A stretch of DNA of 64,000 bases from an uncultured Spirochaetales bacterium. GTDB lineage: Bacteria > Spirochaetota > Spirochaetia > Sphaerochaetales > Sphaerochaetaceae. The notes beneath the pieces are model-generated. The model saw only the letters and a program-made list of their open reading frames with translations. It searched no databases and was not told where the DNA came from. The stretch covers positions 1-64,000 of the forward strand of contig CASENB010000021.1 in the NCBI GenBank assembly GCA_949289305.1. The letters are read 5' to 3'. This document shows, one piece after another, positions 46,780-55,429 of the stretch. Made by a program: the position numbers and the translations under genes. Each line of letters starts with the position of its first letter. Position 1 is the first letter of the stretch.

Positions 46780-47541
46780 TTAGAAACTTTCTTTGCTCGT
46801 AATAATTAACATAACGCATCCGACAATGAAGAATACGGATGTTATTATAGTCGCTATCGAACTTGCTATACAGAATATTCCATAGTTTCCGCAAGTTAGA
46901 AGAATATATGAAATACATCTTTCAATGCTGTGCCTCATCTTATCTTTTGTCGCAGCACCTATAAGAGTTACTATTGTCGCAATCGTTATAAGGGTTATCG
47001 CAAAGTTAAAATAGACGTCATAGTCTGAACCGAAATTACTGCCTGCAGCCTGTATGGAAGATGAATTAGGGGCTGTTATTGAGAGTATCAATGATGCCAC
47101 CAATGCTATTAACATGTAATTTGTATAATTATTGTTGCTTGATCCCATAAGAGTTAATGCGATGAAAATGAATATTAACGCATTAGCAAGAAATGAGAAT
47201 CTTATTAGGATGTTTATTAATATCGGATCAAGAAGAAGCACTCCCGTTTCAATGTAGTATGCAGGAAGAAAAGAGATGCATTCGAACGTGATCGATAGAA
47301 ATAAAAATGGCAGCAGTTCTCCCTCAGGCGTATTGCTTCTATGCTTTATCCTTATGAGGATATTCGTTGTAAGAGGAAAAATAAGTGCAATGAACAAAGC
47401 TACAATCAATACTGTCAGATCAAAAGATGGAATTAAATTATTGCTTCTGTACTCCAGACAAGTATCTATGAGCGTGATTGAAAAGGCTACTGTCAGAATA
47501 AATTCTATTATTAAAATAACTCTTGATACGATCTTATTCAT
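46780..47541 (-). CDS. Uncharacterised multispanning membrane protein
   Basis: Not recognised. 253 residues, hydrophobic throughout, with about seven predicted membrane helices and few charged loops (RIKHRSNTPEGE near residue 67, KDKMRHSIERC near residue 200). The start overlaps the stop of the symporter-like gene (ATGA), so it is translated with it and may form a complex with it or modulate it; this is context only. Confidence 0.65.
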   Translation of the reverse strand: MNKIVSRVILIIEFILTVAFSITLIDTCLEYRSNNLIPSFDLTVLIVALFIALIFPLTTNILIRIKHRSNTPEGELLPFLFLSITFECISFLPAYYIETGVLLLDPILINILIRFSFLANALIFIFIALTLMGSSNNNYTNYMLIALVASLILSITAPNSSSIQAAGSNFGSDYDVYFNFAITLITIATIVTLIGAATKDKMRHSIERCISYILLTCGNYGIFCIASSIATIITSVFFIVGCVMLIITSKESF

Positions 47542-48782
47542 ACGTAGTCCTTATATGGAATTTCAATGTCAGTCTTTGTCTTAACAGATACGATTTTACA
47601 TCCTAAAGCGCATATTGCAGAATCGAGCATAGCGCCAAGTCCGTTTGTTACCATCAGAATTGATAGTAGTGCGCTCTCTGCCCCATAAAGATCAATATTT
47701 AATAGAGATAGCGTTAAGTATGTGATTATTACGCTCTCAAGTCCAAAAGACGTGAACGAGAGATATGAGCAGAGTGACGATGCAAGAGCTATTATTATGA
47801 TGGTCGATATATCAAGAATTCCACCCATTGCAGTAATTAGAGTAAGGCTTAGAAACGTGCTTATTGCTGCACTTCCTCCTTTTGCAAAAAGAGTGAGGAA
47901 GAACGTTGAAGAGACAGCTGTTCGTTTCTGTTCTCCAAGGCTTAGTCTTGACGTCGTTATATTCGTTGCAATTGCAGATACTGTGTTTGACGTAGATAAG
48001 CTCATAAATAGTGATGAAATGCTTAAGAGGAGCACTTTATAAGGATTTTTCTTGAATTTTGTAAAAGCTGAAAACAGGAATGGTAAAAGTACTAAAAGTA
48101 TGAATGCCGTAATTGCCAGAAGCTTAAGAAGGAATGAAGGTACGACGATTAACGTCTTTTCCGTATATGTTGATAAAAACAGATTCAAAAAAGTGAAATA
48201 ACAGATGATATAACCGAAAGTCGTATAAAATCTTGCTATTTTCATCATTACTTCGGAAAAAGAGTTCATTACCGCATAAGCGGGCCTTATCTGATCTGAA
48301 GATGGATTTAAAAATAGTCCGAATATCCAGCAAATAATCAAAAGCGGTAAGAATATAGTTGATGCAGTCGCAATGGCATTAAACGGATTTGATACGCCAA
48401 GTGCATTTAAATTTGAATAAAGGGCGTAGCTTACATAGCTTCCTACTACGTTTCCAGAAGACCCAGCACTGCTTGTTACAGGAAATGCTGTTGGATAAAG
48501 ATAAAATAGCAGGGCAGGGACGAGAGGAAGAAGTATAGCTGTTATGACTGACCATAGCGCGATGCTGTTTGATATGATAGAGCCTATCTTATCTTTTCTA
48601 ATAGATGCTATTGCGCTTGTAAAAGAAAAGACTAAAATGGGAATCGTAACAAGTGTTGCAATTCTTAGTAAGTATGTAGATATATAGGAAACGGTATTGG
48701 CTACCACTTCATAGTCTGCAAATAGAAATGCGCTTGCGGCTGCAAAAAGAAACGCCGCTATATATGTAAACCATGTTTTCAT
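47538..48782 (-). CDS. Dicarboxylate/amino acid:cation symporter family-like membrane protein
   Basis: A 414-residue protein with about eight to nine hydrophobic helices. LATLVTIPILVFSFTSAIASI and the serine-rich re-entrant loop MSLSTSNTVSAIATN resemble the DAACS/SDF family (GltP-like), whose second hairpin normally holds a similar serine-rich stretch; the usual NMDGT motif is not evident. The substrate is therefore open. It forms a two-gene unit with the membrane protein downstream. Confidence 0.6.
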   Translation of the reverse strand: MKTWFTYIAAFLFAAASAFLFADYEVVANTVSYISTYLLRIATLVTIPILVFSFTSAIASIRKDKIGSIISNSIALWSVITAILLPLVPALLFYLYPTAFPVTSSAGSSGNVVGSYVSYALYSNLNALGVSNPFNAIATASTIFLPLLIICWIFGLFLNPSSDQIRPAYAVMNSFSEVMMKIARFYTTFGYIICYFTFLNLFLSTYTEKTLIVVPSFLLKLLAITAFILLVLLPFLFSAFTKFKKNPYKVLLLSISSLFMSLSTSNTVSAIATNITTSRLSLGEQKRTAVSSTFFLTLFAKGGSAAISTFLSLTLITAMGGILDISTIIIIALASSLCSYLSFTSFGLESVIITYLTLSLLNIDLYGAESALLSILMVTNGLGAMLDSAICALGCKIVSVKTKTDIEIPYKDYV

Positions 48783-48821
48783 AAATAGATTTTAATCTCT
48801 GCAATCCACTATAGTCAACAA

Positions 48822-48850
48822 AACAAAAAATGAGGGACCTTAAGCCCCTC
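48822..48850 (-). terminator. Terminator of the amylase gene
   Basis: On the minus strand GAGGG (48850-48846) pairs with CCCTC (48836-48832) around a GC-containing loop, followed by ATTTTTTGTTTTG. Confidence 0.7.
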
Positions 48851-48856
48851 GGTTTT

Positions 48857-51800
48857 TCACTCTTTAAAGATGTTTTCAAGCTTGTATTCTGCTTTTATTT
48901 CTCTGTTAAGCAGCTCCGATAAGAACGCATCTTCATCAAATCCTTTCTTGTCATAGCGAAGAGCAAGAGATAATGTGACTATCAGCATGAATAGCTGCAT
49001 CTTCTCTTTGTTGTACCATGTAACGCCTTCGTATTCGTTTAATGCTACGAAATTTCTGCATCCTTCGTCTTTTAGAAGAATCTTTAAAACAGATAGAGGA
49101 TCTTTTATATCATCCTTATCTACTTCATATGATGCTGAAAGAAGTATTGCAGCGCCATGTCCTATGAGTCTTGCTTCCTCTTCACTAAGGCCTAAAGACG
49201 CAACTTCTTCTTCAAACAGATATTCAAGAAGCATCTCGTCTGCTCTCTCCATTACCTCTTTTACGCTATCTGCCTTGCTAAATGGTTTTAGCGCGATTGC
49301 TTCTGCCATCATAAGAGCAAGAGATTTTTCCATAGATCCCCAAGAAGAAAAACCAGCGCTATTCTTCTTTTTAAATAGAGATGATATCGCTCTAAACTCT
49401 GAAACCATCTTTTTGGGTTCTACATCGTCAAAAGAGCCAAGCATTTCTTTTACAATATCATCAAAACTCTTATAAAGTTCAGGAAGCTTTGCATAGACTT
49501 CTGCAATTGTCAATAGAGCTCCTCTCTCTTTGACAGCTGAAGCATTGCCTTCTGTCATATCTCTTAGAGTTTTGATGAAATCTTTTGTTGTCAGAGGTTC
49601 ATAAAGCTTAAACAGGTTCTTTAAGCGGATTAAAGAAATAGCAATCTTGATGTTCTTTATCCCTTTTTCTCCATATGTGTTCCATAGGATTTCATAGGAT
49701 CCATCGGTATCTTCAACTTCCCTGATATTCCAATATACCCTTGATTCATATCCATTGAGAGAGAAGTTAAGTCCTTCCTCAAACAGCTTTATTGACGGAT
49801 ATAGATACATTAATCCGTCTGAGAAACATTCAAGAATAACATATCTACGGCCTCTGAACGAGAGACCCAAGTTGTCTGCAAGCTGTGTGGTTACTGTGAC
49901 TTTTTCGCCTTTGCCCTTATCGAGTTTCGGAACGCTCTGTTTTATGTTGCCCCAGACTCTTTCATATTGATTGTTATATAGAACAAGCGTTCTCTCATTT
50001 CCCTGTCCATTAACGTATGCGTAAACGCTTTCGTTTACCTTTCCATTGTCATAACAGTCATAGAGGTTGAAATGATCGACATTGCTGAACAGATACCTTC
50101 TTCTAAATAGAGGGAATATTCTTCTGTAGTGTTCTCCTACAAGCCATTCATTCGGCTTCTCATCCCAGTACGCCCTCTTGTATTCCATTCCGTATTTTTC
50201 TCTATATCCTTCAATCTGTCCATGTCCGATCATAGGAAGCCCTGGAAGTGTGGCAAGCAGGGTACATACTCCGAAGTATCTGTCTCCATCTCCAAACTGT
50301 GCGATAGCAGTTTCTTCATCAGGATTATTCATAAAGTTTACGTAACGCTTTAAGATCTCTGGTTCGTATACGAGAGTGTTTTTTATTCCTAGACGATACT
50401 TCTCATTTTCCTGATTTTTAAGCATGTTCATGAACGCTGAGTTATAAACTCTATGCATTCCAAGAGTTCTTACGAAATAGCCTTCCATCATCCAGAATGC
50501 TTCTGCAAGAAGTAGAGTATCTGGTACTTCAACTGCAATTCTGTCTACAACTTCTCTCCAGAATTCATTTGGAATCTTTGAATTGAATTCGTCGTTGCTC
50601 ATGCTGTAAATCGCACGTCCTGCAATATCTCCAGCCTCTCCGAGCTTTGGATACCATAGACGTTGAATATGCCTTTTTGCAAGTGTCATTGCAGCATCGA
50701 ATCTAATAATAGGAAAGTTTTTTGCAACATGGATGATTTTTTGAATGACAGCTTCTCTAGTCTCTGGATTTAAATAATCGAGCTGTGCAGTGTCATTCCA
50801 AGGCATCGTTGTTCCATCATTTCCATGAAATACATATCTTACTTTTCCATTTCTTTTATCTGTCAGACGGAATGTGACAGCCGCATCTGTTCTATTATAA
50901 TAATGATCTTCAAGTTTTATCTCAAAGTCAGGATTTGTAGATAGATCAGGACCATTGTATGTATAAGAAGGAAATGGAGGCCAATCTTGACTGATAAAAT
51001 AGTCGGGATGTTCATATACCCAGTTTCCATCAATTCCTGTATGGTTTGGAACCATATCGGAGGCAAGCCTTATACCTCTTTCCTGACATCTTTTTCTTAA
51101 GTTATCAAGAGCTGCCCATCCACCGATTGCATCTGAAATATCATAGTCTTTTAAAGAGTATGCAGAAGCCTCTGCATCTGCGTTTCCGCAAAGATTCTTA
51201 ATAGTTTTACTTGCTGTGCTTCTCTGCCATAGTCCGATTAGCCAAAGAGCTGTAAAACCCCTCTCTTTTAGTAGATCTAATTCCCTGTCTGGAATTTGAT
51301 CGAGTCTTGTAATCTCTTTTTTATACTCTTTTGACAGCTGATCTAGCCATACGAGAGTACACTTTGCAATCATTACAACGCGAGGCATCCAATTGGAATC
51401 ATCACTGAATGCTTCATATTCGTTATATTCCTCTTCTGCATAGTTTGTTACAGGCATAGGACCAGGAGGGCCTGGGATACCTCTGTCTTTTTCTTCTTCT
51501 CTTATGTAAGAGATGGAAAGCTGCAGAAGTTCTACTAGATCTTTTGGAAGCAGATATGCCCATTCTTTTATAATGTATTTAATTTGATCTGTAAGTGAGT
51601 TTGGATATATTCTGCTTGGTTTTGTTAAAAGGGTGAAGATATCTTCATCTTCCAAACTCTTTCCATTTCTGCTTTCATCTTTTATATAGGCAGAGAGAAG
51701 GGATGCAAGGGATGAAAAACCATTTGGATATTCAAGACCTTCAGGATAAACAAAAGGTTTCGATGCCTCTACAAGGGCTGGATTGTTTATCATGACCTGA

Positions 51801-52210
51801 TGGATAAAAAAAGACCTTGAATCTTCTTCTCTTCTTTTTATTCCTTCAATTTTATTGTCATTCAAAAGGGGAGAAGGAAAGTGCTTTGAATAAAAAGAGA
51901 GAGCGCTTTTGAGTTCTTCATTTTCGTTAATTGCATTTTGCCTTCTTAAGAAAAAATCTGCATGTCCTGCCCTCATGCATGCACTAAGGACTACTTGATA
52001 TAACAAATGAAGTACTGCTGTCGCATGAAGCTTACCTGCTGATATGTAATCGTTTTTTCCTCTTTTTTTCTCATTTTCATTATATATATATGATATTTTC
52101 AGCGCCTGACGGTAAAGCTCAGAGATGTTATCATCCGTCATGAATACAGGAGTTTTTAATTCCAAATCATTTCTAACTATATCAGAGATACGAAAATCTC
52201 TCTTTTCCAT
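48857..52210 (-). CDS. GH13 alpha-amylase family glycoside hydrolase with long flanking domains
   Basis: A 1117-residue cytoplasmic enzyme (no signal peptide). The GH13 barrel spans about residues 275-700: region I DMVPNH (385-390), nucleophile D505 in IIRFDAAMTL, acid/base E570 in LLLAEAF, and stabiliser D631 in NNPDEE; all three catalytic residues are present. The first 270 and last 350 residues are helical and unlike common amylase accessory domains. It probably acts on internal alpha-glucans or maltooligosaccharides. AAAGGAGG precedes the ATG by about 9 nt. Confidence 0.85.
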   Translation of the reverse strand: MEKRDFRISDIVRNDLELKTPVFMTDDNISELYRQALKISYIYNENEKKRGKNDYISAGKLHATAVLHLLYQVVLSACMRAGHADFFLRRQNAINENEELKSALSFYSKHFPSPLLNDNKIEGIKRREEDSRSFFIHQVMINNPALVEASKPFVYPEGLEYPNGFSSLASLLSAYIKDESRNGKSLEDEDIFTLLTKPSRIYPNSLTDQIKYIIKEWAYLLPKDLVELLQLSISYIREEEKDRGIPGPPGPMPVTNYAEEEYNEYEAFSDDSNWMPRVVMIAKCTLVWLDQLSKEYKKEITRLDQIPDRELDLLKERGFTALWLIGLWQRSTASKTIKNLCGNADAEASAYSLKDYDISDAIGGWAALDNLRKRCQERGIRLASDMVPNHTGIDGNWVYEHPDYFISQDWPPFPSYTYNGPDLSTNPDFEIKLEDHYYNRTDAAVTFRLTDKRNGKVRYVFHGNDGTTMPWNDTAQLDYLNPETREAVIQKIIHVAKNFPIIRFDAAMTLAKRHIQRLWYPKLGEAGDIAGRAIYSMSNDEFNSKIPNEFWREVVDRIAVEVPDTLLLAEAFWMMEGYFVRTLGMHRVYNSAFMNMLKNQENEKYRLGIKNTLVYEPEILKRYVNFMNNPDEETAIAQFGDGDRYFGVCTLLATLPGLPMIGHGQIEGYREKYGMEYKRAYWDEKPNEWLVGEHYRRIFPLFRRRYLFSNVDHFNLYDCYDNGKVNESVYAYVNGQGNERTLVLYNNQYERVWGNIKQSVPKLDKGKGEKVTVTTQLADNLGLSFRGRRYVILECFSDGLMYLYPSIKLFEEGLNFSLNGYESRVYWNIREVEDTDGSYEILWNTYGEKGIKNIKIAISLIRLKNLFKLYEPLTTKDFIKTLRDMTEGNASAVKERGALLTIAEVYAKLPELYKSFDDIVKEMLGSFDDVEPKKMVSEFRAISSLFKKKNSAGFSSWGSMEKSLALMMAEAIALKPFSKADSVKEVMERADEMLLEYLFEEEVASLGLSEEEARLIGHGAAILLSASYEVDKDDIKDPLSVLKILLKDEGCRNFVALNEYEGVTWYNKEKMQLFMLIVTLSLALRYDKKGFDEDAFLSELLNREIKAEYKLENIFKE

Positions 52211-52428
52211 GCATAAATCCTCCTTTGCTTCATATAGTTTAACACGAAAAACTTTCTGTAAGTAGAGAAAAATAGGTAATTGCTTGTATTTACATTAAAA
52301 TGAAGAAAAGAAAACCTTCAGAATCATAGTGTCCTTATGAAAAATCTGAAGATTCGTATTAAATTTATTTCGACTGCTTGTTATTAGCTTACGAAGAATT
52401 TACATACAGTTAAAAATTGCATTTACTC

Positions 52429-52932
52429 TTATTTATTTATGTTTTTGATAATTTTCTCAGCTTCATAAAAACTGTTATCTAAGATTTCCAACTCTTCTTT
52501 TTTGAAAGGAGAAAGTACATATATCCTCATATCGCCGTACTTAGGCCTTCCAATACCTATCCTCAAACGAAAGAAATTATCGCTGCCGATTCTATCTTTT
52601 ATACTTCTTAGCCCGTTATGACATTTTAAAGAGCCGCCACACTGGAGCTTTACTTCTCCAAGCTTTAATTCGCTGTCATCGTGGCATACTAATATCTCAT
52701 CGTCTTTAATTTTATAAAAGGCTTTAGCCTCGCTTACTGCCGTTCCTGAAAGGTTCATAAAAGTAATTGGTTTAATGTATTTTATGCCGTTTTTCTCTAC
52801 GAAAATTGAATGAAATTTACTCTTTAGGCTATCATTTTCTGTTAGACGATCAAAAAGAGTAAAAGCGACGTTATGCCTTGTGTTTTTATATTCTTGACCA
52901 GGATTACCTAAAAAGGCTATTAGTTTTATCAC
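52429..52932 (-). CDS. pth: Peptidyl-tRNA hydrolase
   Basis: A 167-residue enzyme that frees tRNA from prematurely released peptidyl-tRNA, slightly short for the family. Motifs: LGNPGQEYKNTRHNVAF with the catalytic His, PITFMNLSG, CHDDSELKLGEVKL and CHNGLRSI (usually GHNGLRS). GTG at 52932 is the start: it gives the conserved IKLIAFLGNPG terminus, and TATAAT (minus strand 52944-52939) ends 6 nt before it, predicting a leaderless mRNA. Confidence 0.92.
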   Translation of the reverse strand: MIKLIAFLGNPGQEYKNTRHNVAFTLFDRLTENDSLKSKFHSIFVEKNGIKYIKPITFMNLSGTAVSEAKAFYKIKDDEILVCHDDSELKLGEVKLQCGGSLKCHNGLRSIKDRIGSDNFFRLRIGIGRPKYGDMRIYVLSPFKKEELEILDNSFYEAEKIIKNINK

Positions 52933-52984
52933 AAAAACATTATAATCGTCCTTAGTTATTTTATTCAATATTATGGAGGAATCT

Positions 52985-53401
52985 ATGGCAAAAGTTGCTA
53001 TAAAGACAGTTGGCGATGTAGCTTTGAAGCTTCTTGTTGGGCTGCTTTTTATCTGTATTGGAATTGAAGGTGTTGCAAATGGAGGAGGCAACGATCTCTA
53101 TAGGGCAATAGACAATGAAACTGTAAATATTCTTTTAGGAATTGTTCTGATCGTATGTGGACTTTTGATTATTGTCCCATTATTCATCAGCGGAATTAAG
53201 CCATTGTTTACAAAATATTCTCTTATTATCGTTTCTGTTGTCTGGGTGCTTGTTATTATATTTTCAGACTTCGTATACGGTTTTGGAAATTTCTCAGGAA
53301 CAGAGATTTTTGAATGGTTGGAAGGTTTCATCTACCATATCTTAATACTGCTTTCTATACTTCAAGCAAGCAAAGGCGCACTCAAAGGTGTAGTAAAATA
53401 A
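52985..53401 (+). CDS. Uncharacterised small membrane protein
   Basis: Not recognised. A 138-residue protein with four hydrophobic helices (about 15-35, 47-70, 78-97, 113-132) and short loops. GGAGGA ends 6 nt before ATG 52985, so this start is preferred over the ATG at 52973. It is divergent from pth, with promoters in about 50 bp, and followed by a terminator. Confidence 0.7.
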   Translation: MAKVAIKTVGDVALKLLVGLLFICIGIEGVANGGGNDLYRAIDNETVNILLGIVLIVCGLLIIVPLFISGIKPLFTKYSLIIVSVVWVLVIIFSDFVYGFGNFSGTEIFEWLEGFIYHILILLSILQASKGALKGVVK

Positions 53402-53419
53402 TAGAAAAGATTAAGAGAC

Positions 53420-53454
53420 TGGCATCATCACTTTTGTGGCGATGCCATTTTTTA
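53420..53454 (+). terminator. Terminator after the small membrane protein gene
   Basis: TGGCATC (53420-53426) pairs with GATGCCA (53441-53447) and is followed by TTTTTTA. Confidence 0.75.
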
Positions 53455-53473
53455 TTTAAAAGGAGAAAAAACA

Positions 53474-54328
53474 GTGAAGGCAATATCATATGGCGAAGTT
53501 CTTTGGGACATCAGTGATAATTCAAGTACGCTTGGAGGAGCGCCTTTAAACGTACTTGGGCATATCGCAAGGCTTAAAGATGACGGAATTATCATAAGCG
53601 CAATTGGGAATGACGAGTTGGGAGGAGAGACCAAAAAAGCTCTTTTAGATCTTGGCATCGATACGACATGTTTGGAAGTAAAAGACGGTATTGAAACTGG
53701 CAAGGCATATATCAAGCTAGATAATGGCATTCCTTCTTATTCGTTTAATGATCCTGCTGCATGGGATTTAATAGACGGTCCTGGCAGTTCTTTCTTTGAT
53801 TCTTCTTATGATGTTTTCATATTTGGAACACTATGCCAGAGAAGCAAAAAGAGCAGAGAAACTCTTTACAGAATTTTAGATAATTTAAAATGTAGAGAGG
53901 TGTTCTTTGACGTTAACTTGCGCTTAAACTTCTATTCAAATGATATAATATGCAAGTCTCTAGGGTATGCAACGATTTTAAAAATGAACGATGAAGAGCT
54001 TCCTATTGTATTGATGGCCTCAGGTTGTAAAGATATTCAGATTTTGAAACAAAAATATGATTTAAAGATCGTTATTTTAACAAAAGGTAAGAAAGGAACT
54101 GAGCTTTACTATGAAAATAAGATCTATACGGCAGATCCTGAGAACGTAAAAGTTGTAGATACTGTCGGTGCTGGAGACAGTTTATCCGGATCTTTTCTTC
54201 ATTTTTACTTAAACGGAGACGATATTGAGTGCGCTATAAAGAAAGCAAGCATGGTTGCCGACTATGTAGTGACTAAAAATGGGGCAATTCCTGAGTATTC
54301 TGAGGAAATATTGTCTAAGATATTATAA
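53474..54328 (+). CDS. PfkB-family carbohydrate kinase (fructokinase-like)
   Basis: A 284-residue kinase. GEVLWDIS at the N-terminus, LGGAPLNVLGHIARL (substrate binding, fructokinase type) and the C-terminal DTVGAGDSLSGSFLHF with the catalytic Asp identify the family. Fructose is the likeliest substrate, but others are possible. GTG start with AAGGAG about 8 nt upstream. It lies 19 bp after the preceding terminator and has no obvious operon partner. Confidence 0.85.
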   Translation: MKAISYGEVLWDISDNSSTLGGAPLNVLGHIARLKDDGIIISAIGNDELGGETKKALLDLGIDTTCLEVKDGIETGKAYIKLDNGIPSYSFNDPAAWDLIDGPGSSFFDSSYDVFIFGTLCQRSKKSRETLYRILDNLKCREVFFDVNLRLNFYSNDIICKSLGYATILKMNDEELPIVLMASGCKDIQILKQKYDLKIVILTKGKKGTELYYENKIYTADPENVKVVDTVGAGDSLSGSFLHFYLNGDDIECAIKKASMVADYVVTKNGAIPEYSEEILSKIL

Positions 54329-54548
54329 TGCGTCTTTTTTTGAAGAAAAACTTTTTCCTTTGATATTAAGGCTTTCAAATGAAATTAAAGTTTTATTTGA
54401 GGCCTTGAAATGCTAGAAACTTGTTATGTATTGAATACGATATATGAGGTGATAGGCAATAGTTATAATAACTAACTAAATATTTAAGAAATTTACATAA
54501 TGCTTTTCTTGTAAAAAAGTTACATTAAATTTAATAAAGTTTCTTGAC
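54329..54548. other. AT-rich intergenic stretch without recognisable genes
   Basis: About 220 bp of AT-rich sequence between the kinase gene and the candidate small-RNA promoter. I see no coding frame. CTTTGATATTAAGGC and GGCCTTGAAATGC hint at a weak hairpin only. Confidence 0.5.
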
Positions 54549-54578
54549 TTGTCAAAAGGAATGACACTAACATATTAT
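54549..54578 (+). promoter_or_regulatory. Candidate promoter of an intergenic small RNA
   Basis: TTGTCA (54549-54554), 18-bp spacer, TATTAT (54573-54578). It faces nth, and the next plus-strand gene is about 850 bp away. Confidence 0.4.
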
Positions 54579-54584
54579 TAAGCC

Positions 54585-54716
54585 ACTGGGATATTATCTT
54601 TAGCTGTAAGGCTTTTTTCTTTTTTTCTTAGTTTGCGCTATTACGGCAGAACGGTTGGCTGGATTCCGTTATGCACTATCTGGAAGCTTTGGTTTTTCCT
54701 CGCCAGAGCTTTTTTT
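54585..54716 (+). ncRNA. Candidate small RNA with three hairpins and an intrinsic terminator
   Basis: A non-coding segment on the plus strand: AAGCC/GGCTT (54580-54584 and 54610-54614) followed by T-rich sequence, AACGG/CCGTT (54650-54654 and 54666-54670), and a terminator AGCTTTGG/CCAGAGCT (54685-54692 and 54703-54710) with seven T. The region is less AT-rich than the intergenic DNA before it, and the terminator is oriented away from any upstream coding gene nearby. It ends at the nth stop codon. It matches no RNA family that I recognise. Confidence 0.4.
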
Positions 54717-55378
54717 CATCTGTGGGTTGTGACGCCTATTTTTTTACATTTATCGCTATAAGGACATTCTGAACATAAAGGCGATATGCTTTTACAGACG
54801 CTTTGACCATAACTTACGAGAACCTCGTTTAATGGTATCCAGAATCTTTTAGGAAGAATCTTACGTAGAGCGCCTTCAGTTTCTTCAGCATCCTTCGTAC
54901 TTATAATGCCAATTCTGTTTAGTATTTGGTGAACATGGCAGTCTACGCATATTGCAAGTTCATTGAATCCAAGATTAAGAGTTAATGACGCAGTTTTCAG
55001 ACCTACTCCTGGAAGTGACAGTAGATCGTCCATATTCGACGGTACTTTTCCACCATATTTATCTATTATTATCTTTGAAATTTCTTTTAGATTTTCAGCT
55101 TTTCTTTTATAGAATGCGGATGGCTTAATAGTCTCTCTTAATTCTTCGTCATCCATATCATATAGTTCGTAAAAGTCTTTTGCTTTTTCGAATAATGCCT
55201 TTGATCTTTCTATTGTTACTTTATCTTTCGTTCTTAAAGAGAGGACAGTCGATACCAAAATCCTGTAAGGATCGTTATCTTCCCCTGCGATTTCCGAAAC
55301 AGAAGGAAGACTTATATTCCTTCTTTTTAGTTCATTTGAGAATATATCAAACATTTCTTGAAAAATCTTATCGTACAT
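54716..55378 (-). CDS. nth: Endonuclease III
   Basis: A 220-residue DNA glycosylase/AP lyase for oxidised pyrimidines. The helix-hairpin-helix LPGVGLKTA holds catalytic Lys128, and the catalytic Asp146 is in VDCHVHQ. The [4Fe-4S] ligands are C195, C202, C205 and C211 (C-x6-C-x2-C-x5-C). Length is normal. It is divergent from the aroF-pheA fusion across about 50 bp; the plus-strand terminator of the candidate small RNA abuts its stop. Confidence 0.94.
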   Translation of the reverse strand: MYDKIFQEMFDIFSNELKRRNISLPSVSEIAGEDNDPYRILVSTVLSLRTKDKVTIERSKALFEKAKDFYELYDMDDEELRETIKPSAFYKRKAENLKEISKIIIDKYGGKVPSNMDDLLSLPGVGLKTASLTLNLGFNELAICVDCHVHQILNRIGIISTKDAEETEGALRKILPKRFWIPLNEVLVSYGQSVCKSISPLCSECPYSDKCKKIGVTTHR

Positions 55379-55429
55379 TGAAACACCGTTTGTTGACCAA
55401 AAAAGGCAAATATTAGATAAGTAGTTATC

